From Bacillus thermotolerans (GTDB lineage: Bacteria > Bacillota > Bacilli > Bacillales > Domibacillaceae): 64,000 nucleotides of DNA. Under the pieces are notes generated by a model. It saw nothing but the letters and a program-made list of their open reading frames with translations, made no database searches and was not told the DNA's origin. Where the stretch lies: the NCBI RefSeq assembly GCF_000812025.2, contig NZ_JWJE02000001.1, positions 124,001 through 188,000 of the forward strand. The letters are read 5' to 3'. Both the position numbers and the translations under genes were made by a program. The number at the start of each line of letters is the position of its first letter. Position 1 is the first letter of the stretch. Positions 1 to 8,792 of the stretch are shown piece after piece.

Positions 1-2
1 TT

Positions 3-658
<656 letters not shown>

Positions 659-700
659 GCAGCCGGTCCTGTAGGTTATACATATATACATATTATAAGA

Positions 701-746
701 AAAGGAAAGAGCCGACTTCTCTATTCGAGAGTCGGCTCTTTCCTTT
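701..746. terminator. Bidirectional terminator between coaD and ylbJ
   Basis: A 17-bp inverted repeat (701-717 with 730-746) has a 12-nt loop and A- and T-rich flanks on both sides, so it can end transcripts from coaD (plus) and ylbJ (minus). Confidence 0.85.
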
Positions 747-759
747 ATCTTCAAGGGGT

Positions 760-2058
760 TCAAGACTTATACTTTTGTTTGTTATCGGCAACATAAATAA
801 CTATGTAGACCATCAGCATACTAATTGTTACGACTGGCCCAATATGCTGCAAGTTTTCAAGAACCCTTTCCCACAGGCTTGATGCAGCATGAGGCAGGGA
901 TATAACTGGCTCTGTATCTTCTGAATGAAAAGCAGGCTCGTAAATAGGCTTCCATAGCAGAAAGGCTAGCCCTGCAGAATAGAGTCCATGAAGCAAACGG
1001 GCGGTCAAAAACGGGCGAAAACGGATATCCGTTTCAGCCAGTATGCTTGCTACTTGAGCGTGAACACTTAAACCGCTAAAAGCAAGTACAAAGCTTACAA
1101 CGATGACTTGCTGCAGCAAGTCAGCAGTATCAATTTGGCTGATCATCTGGCTGCCGAGAGTAATTTCGAACACGCCGGCGATAAATGGAACGCTTAATTC
1201 AGAAGGCAGATTAACTAACGATAATACGGCGGCTGCTCCGGCAGCGAGCACAGAAGTTACATTGAGATAAAATAAAACCTTATTCAGTACTGAAAAGAGA
1301 ATAATAAATCCGCCAATCATCAATAGTGTATGAATAGAGGAGATGACTGCGTCACCCATCAGCTTTCCAACCGGCCGGCCATCCTCCTCTCTAGCTTCAT
1401 GCATAGCAGCAAAGGCGGAAGAGAGTGAAAAGGAAGACGCTGAGGCGGGGGTGATTTCCTGTTTCGGGTGGTACAACCGCATCGTTAGTCCGACAAGCAA
1501 ATTTCCTCCGTAATGAGCAACCGCCAGCAGTAAACCGAGCTGAGGATCATGAAAGAATCCTACGGCGACCGCTCCGACAATGAAAAGCGGATTAGAGGAG
1601 TTAGTGAAGCAAACAAGACGTTCAGCTTCAATTTGGGTGAGTTTCCCGCTTTGGCGCAGACGAGCCGTCAGCTTCGCCCCGGATGGAAAGCCTGAAGCCA
1701 TAGCCATGGCCCAAACGAACCCGCCTGCTCCAGGGACTTTAAATAGCGGCCGCATAAGCGGTTCCAGTAGAAAACCGATGAAGCTGACAACTCCAAGACC
1801 GATCATCATTTCAGAGACAATGAAAAAAGGAAGCAAGGAAGGAAAAACAATTTCCCACCACATGTTTAATCCTCTAATAGAGGCTTCGAGAGAAATTTCA
1901 GGAAATGAAATTAATGAACCGGCAAAAGCGGTGACGATAAATGCCAGTAATAGGGTTTTTGCCTGAGCAGATGTCAACTGCAGCCCCTCCTTGTCTTCAA
2001 AGTCAGGTCTCATTCTAGGATTCGTTTCTGGTTTCGGGTAAAATACCGATAGAGCCAC
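760..2058 (-). CDS. ylbJ: Sporulation integral membrane protein YlbJ
   Basis: The protein is very hydrophobic, with repeated membrane segments and a nucleoside-transporter-like gate region (for example FPSLLPFF and GFPSGAKLTARL). It matches the YlbJ family, a sigma-E-controlled mother-cell membrane protein needed for normal spores in B. subtilis; the transported substrate is not known to me. The frame opens with GTG at 2058, preceded by AAAGAGG with almost no spacing, giving 432 residues. A start at the internal Met 16 (codon at 2011-2013) would give a length nearer the usual 400-410 and is equally possible. It is transcribed away from ylbK. I saw no convincing sigma-E promoter upstream. Confidence 0.9.
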   Translation of the reverse strand: MALSVFYPKPETNPRMRPDFEDKEGLQLTSAQAKTLLLAFIVTAFAGSLISFPEISLEASIRGLNMWWEIVFPSLLPFFIVSEMMIGLGVVSFIGFLLEPLMRPLFKVPGAGGFVWAMAMASGFPSGAKLTARLRQSGKLTQIEAERLVCFTNSSNPLFIVGAVAVGFFHDPQLGLLLAVAHYGGNLLVGLTMRLYHPKQEITPASASSFSLSSAFAAMHEAREEDGRPVGKLMGDAVISSIHTLLMIGGFIILFSVLNKVLFYLNVTSVLAAGAAAVLSLVNLPSELSVPFIAGVFEITLGSQMISQIDTADLLQQVIVVSFVLAFSGLSVHAQVASILAETDIRFRPFLTARLLHGLYSAGLAFLLWKPIYEPAFHSEDTEPVISLPHAASSLWERVLENLQHIGPVVTISMLMVYIVIYVADNKQKYKS

Positions 2059-2174
2059 CCTCTTTATTAGAGGTTATTAGAGGAGTGAAACTTGTCCAGT
2101 TTTTATCAATATATTCATACAATAAAGAAATAGACCATAGCTTAAAGAGAAATAGACATATGGGGGGTCACACA

Positions 2175-2969
2175 TTGTCACGACCGAAAATAGGGATCGC
2201 TCTTGGATCAGGAGGTGCCCGCGGATTTGCTCATGTTGGGGTATTAAAAGCCTTTGAAGAAGCGGGTATTTCTATTGATATGATTGCCGGAAGCAGCATG
2301 GGTGCTTTCGTGGCCAGCATTTATGGCGCTGGTCATAACATGGAGCAGTTCTACAAACTAGCTGCTGCGTTTCAGAGGAAGTACTTTCTTGACTTTACTG
2401 TACCTAAAATGGGATTTATTGCTGGAAAGAAGATCAAGGATTTTATCCAGCTTTTGACTCATAGAAAAAATATTGAAGACTTAAATATTCCGATTGCGAT
2501 CGTAGCGACCGATATAAATAAAGCGGAAAAGGTCATTTTTACTAAAGGATCAGTTGCGGATGCTGTTCGGGCGAGTATTGCCATTCCGGGGATTTTCGTA
2601 CCCGAGAAAATTAATGGCCGTCTGCTCGTAGACGGCGGTGTTATCGACCGGGTGCCGGTCTCTGTTGTAAAGGATATGGGAGCGGATATCACGATCGCCG
2701 TAGATGTTGCTTCAGTAAAAAAAGACGCTAAAATTCAGACGATTTTTGATGTTATTATGCAAAGTATTGATATTCTTCAGCTGGAAATCATTGATAACCG
2801 GCAAATGGCTTCAGACATCATGATTCGGCCGCCTGTGGAAAAGTACAACTCTAAAGCCTTTACGAATATTGAAGAGATTGTATTAGCAGGTGAAGAAGAA
2901 GCAAAGAAGAAAATACCAGAGATTTTAGAAAAGATCAGGCATTGGAAGGAGAACCACCATGAGACGTAG
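2175..2969 (+). CDS. ylbK: Patatin-like phospholipase/acylhydrolase YlbK
   Basis: A patatin/RssA-family serine acylhydrolase of 264 residues. The glycine-rich oxyanion motif GSGGARG is at residues 11-17, the nucleophile elbow GSSMG at 39-43 (Ser41), and the dyad aspartate in DGG at residue 153. The substrate is unknown; lipid acyl-ester hydrolysis is inferred from the family. The frame could begin at 2085, but TTG at 2175 follows GGGGGGT at 2162-2168 with six bases of spacing and starts exactly where the conserved fold starts. The 3' end overlaps ylbL by 11 bases, so the two are translationally linked. Confidence 0.9.
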   Translation: MSRPKIGIALGSGGARGFAHVGVLKAFEEAGISIDMIAGSSMGAFVASIYGAGHNMEQFYKLAAAFQRKYFLDFTVPKMGFIAGKKIKDFIQLLTHRKNIEDLNIPIAIVATDINKAEKVIFTKGSVADAVRASIAIPGIFVPEKINGRLLVDGGVIDRVPVSVVKDMGADITIAVDVASVKKDAKIQTIFDVIMQSIDILQLEIIDNRQMASDIMIRPPVEKYNSKAFTNIEEIVLAGEEEAKKKIPEILEKIRHWKENHHET

Positions 2970-3993
2970 ATGGCTGCCTTTTGCTTACTTATTCCTACTT
3001 CTGCTAGTAGGAGCTGCTTTCATTGATTTGCCTTACTATGTAATGAAGCCAGGTGATGCACACCCTCTGAAGCCAATGATAGAGGTAGAAGGCGGAGACA
3101 AAGATGACGGCACTTTAATGATGACGACCATTCGAATGGGGGAAGCGAATTATATTTCGTACCTTATTGCTTCCATACGGGACGAGGAGGAGATCCGGCC
3201 TGTTGAAGAAGTGAGAAGACCGCATGAATCGAATGAAGAATATAATGTTCGTCAGGAATATTTAATGGATAATTCTCAGCAGGATGCTATTACGGTTGCT
3301 TTTGATGCAGCGGATAAACCGTATACGTTTCATTATCAAGGCATTTATGTGCTGAATGTATTTCCAAACATGCCTGCGGATGGGAAGCTGGTGGCAGGTG
3401 ACCGTATTACAGCAATCGATGGCAAGAGGTTTGAATCCTCTAAACAATTTATTGATTATGTACAGTCCCGGAAAGCAGGAGAGAAAATCACCGTTTCTTT
3501 TGTGAGGGAGGGCAAGGAGCGAGAAAAAGCCATTCAGCTGAAGTCTTTTGCTAATAATGCTGGAAAGCCCGGGCTTGGTATTAGTCTTGCCGATCACAAG
3601 GAGCTGGTGAGCCGTCCGGAAGTGAAGCTCAAAGCAGATGCGATTGGCGGGCCTTCTGCTGGACTGATGTTCAGTTTGGAGATCTATAATCAACTTGTTG
3701 AGGAAGACATAGCAAAAGGGAGAAAGGTTGCCGGAACAGGAACGATTGACGCCGAGGGAAACGTAGGACGTATCGGCGGCATTGCACAAAAAGTAGTCGC
3801 TGCTCATAAGGCGGGAGCAGAGGTATTTCTTGCACCAGCTGATGAAATTTCTCCTGAGATGCGCAAGAAGCTGCCGGGTATTCAATCGAACTATGAGGAG
3901 GCAGTAGAAGCAGCTAAAGCCCTTCGTACAGAAATGAAGGTGGTTCCAGTTCATACTTTTAAAGAGGCGCTGGATTATCTTCTTTCTGAATAA
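2959..3993 (+). CDS. ylbL: PDZ and Lon-like S16 serine protease YlbL (SepM family)
   Basis: A membrane-anchored protease of 344 residues. An N-terminal uncleaved anchor (about residues 7-22) is followed by a PDZ domain around residues 125-205 (LVAGDRITAIDG core) and a Lon-type catalytic domain. The Ser-Lys dyad is visible: Ser233 in GGPSAG and Lys278 in IAQKVVAAH, with the GTGTIDAEGNVGRIGGI strand between. The catalytic domain should face outside. B. subtilis YlbL is reported to help remove the cell-division inhibitor YneA, so the link to the nearby division cluster is plausible but inferred. It overlaps ylbK and ends at a terminator. Confidence 0.93.
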   Translation: MRRRWLPFAYLFLLLLVGAAFIDLPYYVMKPGDAHPLKPMIEVEGGDKDDGTLMMTTIRMGEANYISYLIASIRDEEEIRPVEEVRRPHESNEEYNVRQEYLMDNSQQDAITVAFDAADKPYTFHYQGIYVLNVFPNMPADGKLVAGDRITAIDGKRFESSKQFIDYVQSRKAGEKITVSFVREGKEREKAIQLKSFANNAGKPGLGISLADHKELVSRPEVKLKADAIGGPSAGLMFSLEIYNQLVEEDIAKGRKVAGTGTIDAEGNVGRIGGIAQKVVAAHKAGAEVFLAPADEISPEMRKKLPGIQSNYEEAVEAAKALRTEMKVVPVHTFKEALDYLLSE

Positions 3994-4036
3994 GGAAAAC
4001 GGCTGAACACGCGCTGTACCGTGTTTAGCCGTTTCC
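3994..4036. terminator. Bidirectional terminator between ylbL and tmcAL
   Basis: The arms 3994-4010 and 4021-4036 pair almost perfectly (one bulged base). The hairpin lies between two convergent genes and starts right after the ylbL stop. Confidence 0.8.
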
Positions 4037-4045
4037 TATATTTAT

Positions 4046-5254
4046 TTAGGTCAGGATAACGGGCGGTTCGTTATATTCACTTAAAACGAGGGAATGAGAA
4101 GAGTAAGGTTCAAGACCTAAAGCGTACACCTCTGTTGCTTTTATATCCAGAGCCAGTTCTTTTTTGTAGGCGGCAGCTTTGGTGATTAAGGGGAGAGAAA
4201 GATTCTTCTTTATCTCATTTAAATATTGCCGTCCTTTTCCGTTCATGCCGAGTAAACGGATGTAGCGGGCGCTTTCCAATGCTTCATTCATTTCTTCTTT
4301 TGGCACGTTTAGAAGAATATGGACAAGCATGCGCTGGATACGGGTCCAAGTATACCGTTTAGTTTTCACGGCTTGCATAAAATCCGTGAAGCTTGAAGCA
4401 GAGCGAGCTGCTTGCTGCAAACGGTATTCAATTCCTTCGGTTACTTCATACAAGCATGCCAGCTCGGAAGGGGAGCTTGATAGAAGACGGTACTTTAAGA
4501 GCGGCCAGTATAATTCCCATGAATGAAGCTGACCATAATAGTTATAGTAACGAGTTAATTCCTTAAATACAGAGGGCGGGACATACTGCTCGACTGCCTT
4601 TAGCCCTTTACGTTCATGGATGGCCTTTCGGATACCTGTAGCGCTCGCAATAGGCTGGTCGCTTAATGCCTCTTCGTGAAAACCAGCCTGCTGCCGCTTA
4701 ATGGTGAGCGGCTCCATAGGTGTTTCGAGTGTCCGGTTGGCCTGAACATAATGGAAGCCTAATATGTTGTTTGGCTGAGACAAGTCCAACGGCAAGGTAT
4801 CTTCAAATAATTCTTCACGGGCAAGCGTTTGAGCTTTTGGAAAGCTGACTCCTTTACTCATATGCTTTCGAATGAGCGGATTCAAAAGGTGAGATGAAGC
4901 CTCTACCTGTTCGGCTGAAAGGAGGAAATCTCCGATCCGGCCATTCTCACTTCCGAAACAAAAGGAATTGCACGACAGCTCGTGAAGAATAGAGACAGCT
5001 CCTTTTGAAAAATACTCTGCTTTCTGGACAGAGAAGGCGTACGGCAGCTCAACGACAAGGTCCACTCCGTTTTCCAAAGCCATACGCGCCCGGGCCCATT
5101 TGTTCACAATCGCAGGCTCTCCCCTCTGCAGAAAGTGTCCGCTCATGACGGCGATGACAAGATCAGCCTTTGCAGCTTGGCGGGCTTGACGAGCATGATA
5201 TAGATGACCGTTATGAAAGGGGTTATATTCAACGATAATACCAACTGTTTTCAT
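4046..5254 (-). CDS. tmcAL: tRNA(Met) cytidine acetate ligase TmcAL (YlbM)
   Basis: TmcAL uses acetate and ATP to make N4-acetylcytidine at the wobble position of elongator tRNA-Met. The 402-residue protein begins with a nucleotidyltransferase fold: GIIVEYNPFHNGH with HNGH at residues 14-17, then VIAVMSGHFLQRGEP and LVVELPYAF, all family signatures. The ATG start is preceded by AAAGGA. A sigma-A-like promoter lies 45-70 bases upstream on the minus strand, back to back with the yceD promoter. It is a single-gene unit ended by the shared terminator. Confidence 0.93.
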   Translation of the reverse strand: MKTVGIIVEYNPFHNGHLYHARQARQAAKADLVIAVMSGHFLQRGEPAIVNKWARARMALENGVDLVVELPYAFSVQKAEYFSKGAVSILHELSCNSFCFGSENGRIGDFLLSAEQVEASSHLLNPLIRKHMSKGVSFPKAQTLAREELFEDTLPLDLSQPNNILGFHYVQANRTLETPMEPLTIKRQQAGFHEEALSDQPIASATGIRKAIHERKGLKAVEQYVPPSVFKELTRYYNYYGQLHSWELYWPLLKYRLLSSSPSELACLYEVTEGIEYRLQQAARSASSFTDFMQAVKTKRYTWTRIQRMLVHILLNVPKEEMNEALESARYIRLLGMNGKGRQYLNEIKKNLSLPLITKAAAYKKELALDIKATEVYALGLEPYSSHSLVLSEYNEPPVILT

Positions 5255-5298
5255 TGTAACGTTCCTTTGTTATAGTTAATAAATAGTACGTAACCTTA

Positions 5299-5326
5299 TT
5301 TTTATGAAAGGCAGGGAGCTTGTCAA
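5299..5326 (-). promoter_or_regulatory. Sigma-A-like promoter for tmcAL
   Basis: Read on the minus strand: TTGACA (complement of 5321-5326), a 16-nt spacer, then TAAAAA (complement of 5299-5304). The -35 is perfect and the -10 weak. Confidence 0.5.
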
Positions 5327-5401
5327 CTTCTTCGCTTATATATCAGGAAGTAGAAGACTGGCTTTACTCTTTTTGTCTCCCAGTATTGTCAAGAAAATAT
5401 A

Positions 5402-5430
5402 TTGACAAACGTTTTTGTGAAAGCTATAAT
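5402..5430 (+). promoter_or_regulatory. Consensus sigma-A promoter for yceD-rpmF
   Basis: TTGACA at 5402-5407 and TATAAT at 5425-5430 are separated by exactly 17 bases, a perfect housekeeping promoter. The expected start near 5437 leaves a short leader with AGGTGAT before the yceD ATG. Confidence 0.9.
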
Positions 5431-5458
5431 TACTTTTGTTGCCTTGAGGTGATAAATA

Positions 5459-5986
5459 ATGAAATGGTCAGTTATTCAACTACAGAAATTCCGTGACAAG
5501 GGCTTAGAAATCGATGAAATGGTAGATATGAGCCATTTGACAAGCCGTGATACGGATATTAGAAAATTAGCGCCCGTTCATATAGAAGGAAGAGCGGATA
5601 TCGGCACGAATAAAGTTACATTCCATCTGAATGTGGAAGGACAAATGGTTTTGCCTTGTTCCCGTACATTGGTGGACGTCGATTATCCTTTTAACTTCTC
5701 TTTAACGGAAACGTATCTACTGAAAGCTTCTCTGGCTGAGGAGTATCAAGAAAGTGAAAGCGTTCATCTAGTACAAGGCGATGTCATTGATTTACAGCCG
5801 GTTCTTGAGGAAGAGATTCTACTGGCCGTGCCTATGCAAGTGATCAGTGAAGAGGCCGATGAACATGTACTTTCTTCAGGCAAGGGCTGGGATTATAAGG
5901 ATGCTGAGTCTGATACTGAAGAAGAGGCAAAAGTAGACCCGAGACTTGCTGGATTGGCCGACTTTTTTAAATCAGATGAACAATAA
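5459..5986 (+). CDS. yceD: YceD/DUF177 family protein (YlbN)
   Basis: This 175-residue acidic protein belongs to the DUF177 (YceD) family, found upstream of rpmF in many bacteria and linked to 23S rRNA accumulation in E. coli and plants. Visible hallmarks are the HIEGRADIGTNKV strand, the single-cysteine MVLPCSRTL turn near residue 65, and the C-terminal WDYKDAESDTEEEAKVDPRLAGL segment. The molecular function is not settled. ATG at 5459 follows AGGTGAT. It sits between a consensus promoter and rpmF, consistent with coexpression with ribosome assembly. Confidence 0.9.
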   Translation: MKWSVIQLQKFRDKGLEIDEMVDMSHLTSRDTDIRKLAPVHIEGRADIGTNKVTFHLNVEGQMVLPCSRTLVDVDYPFNFSLTETYLLKASLAEEYQESESVHLVQGDVIDLQPVLEEEILLAVPMQVISEEADEHVLSSGKGWDYKDAESDTEEEAKVDPRLAGLADFFKSDEQ

Positions 5987-6052
5987 ACAATGAGAAGTAC
6001 CAGCTATTTCTGGCTTCATATAGTTACATTCTCTTTTAAGGAGGTGGAAATA

Positions 6053-6226
6053 ATGGCAGTACCTTTTAGAAGAACATCTACAACTAAAAAGAACAAGCGC
6101 CGTACGCATTTCAAGTTAGAAGTACCTGGAATGGTGGCATGCCCAAATTGCGGTGAAATGAAACTAGCTCACCGAGTATGCAAAGAGTGCGGAACATATA
6201 AAGGAAAAGAAGTAGTAAGCAAATAA
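6053..6226 (+). CDS. rpmF: 50S ribosomal protein L32
   Basis: L32 is a small protein of the large subunit. The 57-residue product starts MAVPFRRTS, has the usual basic stretch TKKNKRR and a zinc ribbon of four cysteines (C30, C33, C43, C46), i.e. the zinc-binding form. AAGGAGGTGG at 6039-6048 fixes the start at 6053, although the frame stays open back to 5990. It is cotranscribed with yceD and followed by a strong terminator. Confidence 0.97.
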   Translation: MAVPFRRTSTTKKNKRRTHFKLEVPGMVACPNCGEMKLAHRVCKECGTYKGKEVVSK

Positions 6227-6254
6227 TCTATTTGCCCGCTCTTAATCCTGTCGA

Positions 6255-6292
6255 AAAAAACACGAAGAGACCATGGCTCTTCGTGTTTTTTT
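6255..6292 (+). terminator. Terminator after rpmF
   Basis: Arms 6255-6269 and 6277-6292 form a long hairpin (core CACGAAGAG with CTCTTCGTG) ending in seven or more T. Confidence 0.9.
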
Positions 6293-6316
6293 CATGCTGA
6301 AGAAAGTAAAATCCTG

Positions 6317-6346
6317 TTGAAGCTCCTCACTCGCACAAGATACAAT
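6317..6346 (+). promoter_or_regulatory. Candidate sigma-A promoter for the enoyl-CoA-hydratase-like gene
   Basis: TTGAAG at 6317-6322 and TACAAT at 6341-6346 are 18 bases apart, about 20 bases before the ATG at 6366. Confidence 0.45.
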
Positions 6347-6365
6347 ATAAGTGGGAGGAGATCAT

Positions 6366-7124
6366 ATGGATTATTCAATTATACGTCAGGCGAGGGGCCT
6401 GCTAGTATTCACAATTACACGGGCAGCAAAGAGGAATGCGGTCAACTTCGAGGTAATGGAAGGATTAAAGAAAGCGATTGAGCAGGCAAAAGGAGAAGAT
6501 GTCCGAGCCCTCGTTATTACAGGTGAGGGAGAGCAAGCCTTTTGTTCCGGCGGCGATTTATCGGTTTTTCATGAATTGCGCACAGAAGAGCAAGCGTACG
6601 GCATGCTCTCCAAAATGGCTGAAATTCTTTACAGTTTAGCTGTACTGCCGAAACCGACAGTTGCTTTAATTAATGGTACAGCGGTAGGCGGAGGATGTGA
6701 AATTGCTGCTGCCTGTGATTATCGGATTGCTAGGATCGGTGCGAAGCTTGGGTTTATTCAAGGAGGTTTAGCTATCACGACAGGCTGGGGAGGAGGAACA
6801 CTGTTGCTCGAGCGAACGAACGCCTCTCATGCTTTAAAGCTGCTGACGGAAGCATCCGTGTACAGAGCAGAGCAGCTGGACCACATCGGATGGATAAACA
6901 AAGTGGTGGAGAAAGCCTCTGTGATAGAGGTGGAGCAATTTTTAGAAAAGGAACTTTCTATGTACAGTGGTGTTCTATCTGCTTATAAAGAGATTCAAGT
7001 TCGGAAATGGCAGGAGACAGACTTGCATGGACGTATTCTTCAAGAAGTCAGGACCTGTGCACAGCTATGGGCCCAGGAAGAACATCATCAGGCGGTAGAT
7101 GCTTTTTTAGACAAAAATTCCTGA
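6366..7124 (+). CDS. Enoyl-CoA hydratase/isomerase (crotonase) family protein
   Basis: A 252-residue crotonase-fold protein. The oxyanion-hole loops are visible: CSGGD at residues 60-64 and GTAVGGGCE at 104-112, whose Glu112 corresponds to the first catalytic glutamate of enoyl-CoA hydratase. The second catalytic glutamate, normally in a PE-x-x-x-G motif, is missing: the segment reads FIQGGLAITTGWGGG (130-144). The GWGG pattern resembles crotonase members that decarboxylate acyl-CoAs, so I do not name a reaction. ATG at 6366 follows GGGAGGAG; a GTG at 6351 would erase that ribosome site. It stands alone between a terminator and the convergent ylbP, where B. subtilis has rsfA. Confidence 0.88.
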   Translation: MDYSIIRQARGLLVFTITRAAKRNAVNFEVMEGLKKAIEQAKGEDVRALVITGEGEQAFCSGGDLSVFHELRTEEQAYGMLSKMAEILYSLAVLPKPTVALINGTAVGGGCEIAAACDYRIARIGAKLGFIQGGLAITTGWGGGTLLLERTNASHALKLLTEASVYRAEQLDHIGWINKVVEKASVIEVEQFLEKELSMYSGVLSAYKEIQVRKWQETDLHGRILQEVRTCAQLWAQEEHHQAVDAFLDKNS

Positions 7125-7151
7125 CCAATCATACATAGGTGATATAAAAAG

Positions 7152-7181
7152 GCCTATCCTGTATAGTGCTGCAGGATAGGC
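7152..7181. terminator. Bidirectional terminator between the crotonase gene and ylbP
   Basis: Perfect 10-bp arms 7152-7161 and 7172-7181 with a 10-nt loop lie between convergent genes, with an A run on the left and a T-rich stretch on the right. Confidence 0.75.
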
Positions 7182-7197
7182 TCTGTATTTTTAGTAG

Positions 7198-7653
7198 TTA
7201 GCTGATTTTTTTATGAGTGGCTGGCGGTGTCCACAACAGGCGGGAGCTGGTTTCTGAAAGAGGATTAAACTCCATTTTCTCCCAGAATGTATGAGATTTT
7301 ACCCTTGGTTTTGTTAGAATAGGTAAATTAAACGTCTTGGCAAATTCGACAAGCTTTAAGCCGAAACCTTTATGCTGGTAATGGGGCAGCACTTCAAGCT
7401 TCCAAATTTCTATATATTCCCCACTGTCTGTTGGAAGCAAGCGGTCGGTATCCTTCTTCACATAGAGGCACATCCGGGCAGCCAGTCTGTCTCCATAGTA
7501 TATACCGTAAAAAGGAGAAGAAGCATTGTCTTCTACCATATTAATTTGAAATTCCTCCAGCATTGAAAGTTCCTCTAGCCCGTACTCTTTAAAGCTTTTA
7601 AATTCTTCCAGTGTTTTGAAGTTTATTTTGAGATTTTCAACTGATAAAGCCAT
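7198..7653 (-). CDS. ylbP: GNAT family N-acetyltransferase YlbP
   Basis: A 151-residue GNAT-fold protein. The acetyl-CoA-binding core is recognisable: strand IEIWKLEVLPHYQHKG followed by GFGLKLVEFAK, the usual Q/R-x-x-G-x-G/A loop. Its order next to the panE-like gene matches B. subtilis ylbP; the acceptor substrate is unknown. The ATG is preceded on its own strand by AGAGGGGGATC. TTGTCA 42-47 bases upstream could be a -35, but its -10 is poor. It is divergent from the panE-like gene. Confidence 0.87.
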   Translation of the reverse strand: MALSVENLKINFKTLEEFKSFKEYGLEELSMLEEFQINMVEDNASSPFYGIYYGDRLAARMCLYVKKDTDRLLPTDSGEYIEIWKLEVLPHYQHKGFGLKLVEFAKTFNLPILTKPRVKSHTFWEKMEFNPLSETSSRLLWTPPATHKKIS

Positions 7654-7826
7654 ATTAATGATCCCCCTCTGCCTGTATAAAAAATAATGTTATATGACAA
7701 ATCATGAACCTGCTACACTTATTATATAATAGTTGCGTGCAGAAATAAATAATTAGATTGATAACGCTTTCAGATTTAGTAGTTTTATATAGGACTGACT
7801 AATTATGTGTAGAAGAGGTGGAAAAC

Positions 7827-8717
7827 GTGAAGGTTGGCGTGCTGGGCGGCGGAGCTATTGGCTTATTATTTGCTGCCTACTTAACAAGACAGTATCCAGT
7901 CACTCTGTTTACTAGAACAAAAGAGCAGGCAAAAAGGATAAATGAGCAAGGGCTTGTGCTTCAAGAAGGAGACAAAGAAAGTATATATAGCGTGGATGCC
8001 AAGACAAAAGAAGAGCTTGCCTACGTTTCATTAGACTGTCTATTTGTAGCAGTCAAGCAGTATGAAATGAAGAATATCCTTCCGCTTTTGAATAAAATAA
8101 ATACTGAGACAGCGATTGTTTTCCTTCAAAACGGCATGGGCCATTTAGAAGAGGCTAATCGTTTGCCGCACAGTCATTTGTTTGCAGCTTCCGTAGGGCA
8201 TGGTGCAGTAAGGCGGGGACCTGCAAAAGTTGAGATTCGAGGAAAAGGAAAGACGAATATAGCTGTATGTCGGGGGGATTGCCAGCTGCTTGCTCACCTT
8301 GTTCAGAGAATGGAGAAGGAATTTCCCATGCACTGGAAGGAAGATTATGAGAGTATGCTTTTAAGAAAATTGGCAGTTAATACGGTGATTAATCCATTGA
8401 CAGCCGTTTTAAAAATAACAAATGGAGAGCTTATAGAAAACTCTTACTACCGCCGGCTGGCCGTCTCTGTATATGAAGAGTTCATGTCTGTATTTAGAGA
8501 AAAAGCGGGTGAGGATCTATGGGAGGAGGTTGAAGCTGTTTGCCGAACGACCGCCTCTAATCACTCGTCTATGCGCAAAGATATTGAGCTTGGGCACCCA
8601 ACAGAAGTAGATGCGATACTTGGCTACATGCTTTTAAAAGCAAAGGAAGGGAATAAAGCGGTCCCTATCACAACTGCCTTGTATCAGATGATTAAGGGGC
8701 TAGAGCAAGAGGAATGA
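7827..8717 (+). CDS. panE: 2-dehydropantoate 2-reductase family protein (YlbQ)
   Basis: This family reduces ketopantoate to pantoate with NADPH, a step of pantothenate and hence CoA synthesis. The 296-residue protein starts with a Rossmann dinucleotide loop GGGAIG (residues 7-12) and has the C-terminal ketopantoate reductase domain beginning LRKLAVNTVINPLTA, with Lys181 at the catalytic lysine position, and HPTEVDAILGYM near the end. The start is the GTG at 7827, five bases after AGAGGTGG; a GTG at 7818 lies inside that site. Bacillus genomes can carry two paralogues, so the physiological substrate is an inference. It may be cotranscribed with bshC, which also has its own candidate promoter. 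Confidence 0.88.
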   Translation: MKVGVLGGGAIGLLFAAYLTRQYPVTLFTRTKEQAKRINEQGLVLQEGDKESIYSVDAKTKEELAYVSLDCLFVAVKQYEMKNILPLLNKINTETAIVFLQNGMGHLEEANRLPHSHLFAASVGHGAVRRGPAKVEIRGKGKTNIAVCRGDCQLLAHLVQRMEKEFPMHWKEDYESMLLRKLAVNTVINPLTAVLKITNGELIENSYYRRLAVSVYEEFMSVFREKAGEDLWEEVEAVCRTTASNHSSMRKDIELGHPTEVDAILGYMLLKAKEGNKAVPITTALYQMIKGLEQEE

Positions 8718-8726
8718 AGCAGAACA

Positions 8727-8756
8727 TTGTTTCTCTTTAGCGTTAGATGATATACT
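8727..8756 (+). promoter_or_regulatory. Candidate extended -10 promoter for bshC
   Basis: TTGTTT at 8727-8732, an 18-nt spacer and TATACT at 8751-8756 preceded by TGA, giving an extended -10 element, 36 bases before the bshC start. Confidence 0.45.
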
Positions 8757-8792
8757 CAAACAAGTAAAATGCACGTAGAAAGGAAGACACTT

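Noticed and set aside
2093-2123. A perfect sigma-E -10 octamer CATACAAT (2116-2123) upstream of ylbK
   Set aside because: No KMATATW-like -35 lies 12-16 bases upstream. It could equally be part of a sigma-A pair (TTGTCC with TACAAT) but with a 19-nt spacer. ylbK is not known to be sigma-E-controlled, so I did not call a promoter.
3262-3954. A 230-codon minus-strand ORF inside ylbL
   Set aside because: It is fully antisense to a clearly coding gene with intact catalytic motifs, has no recognisable family pattern or ribosome site, and is cysteine- and histidine-rich as expected of a shadow frame.
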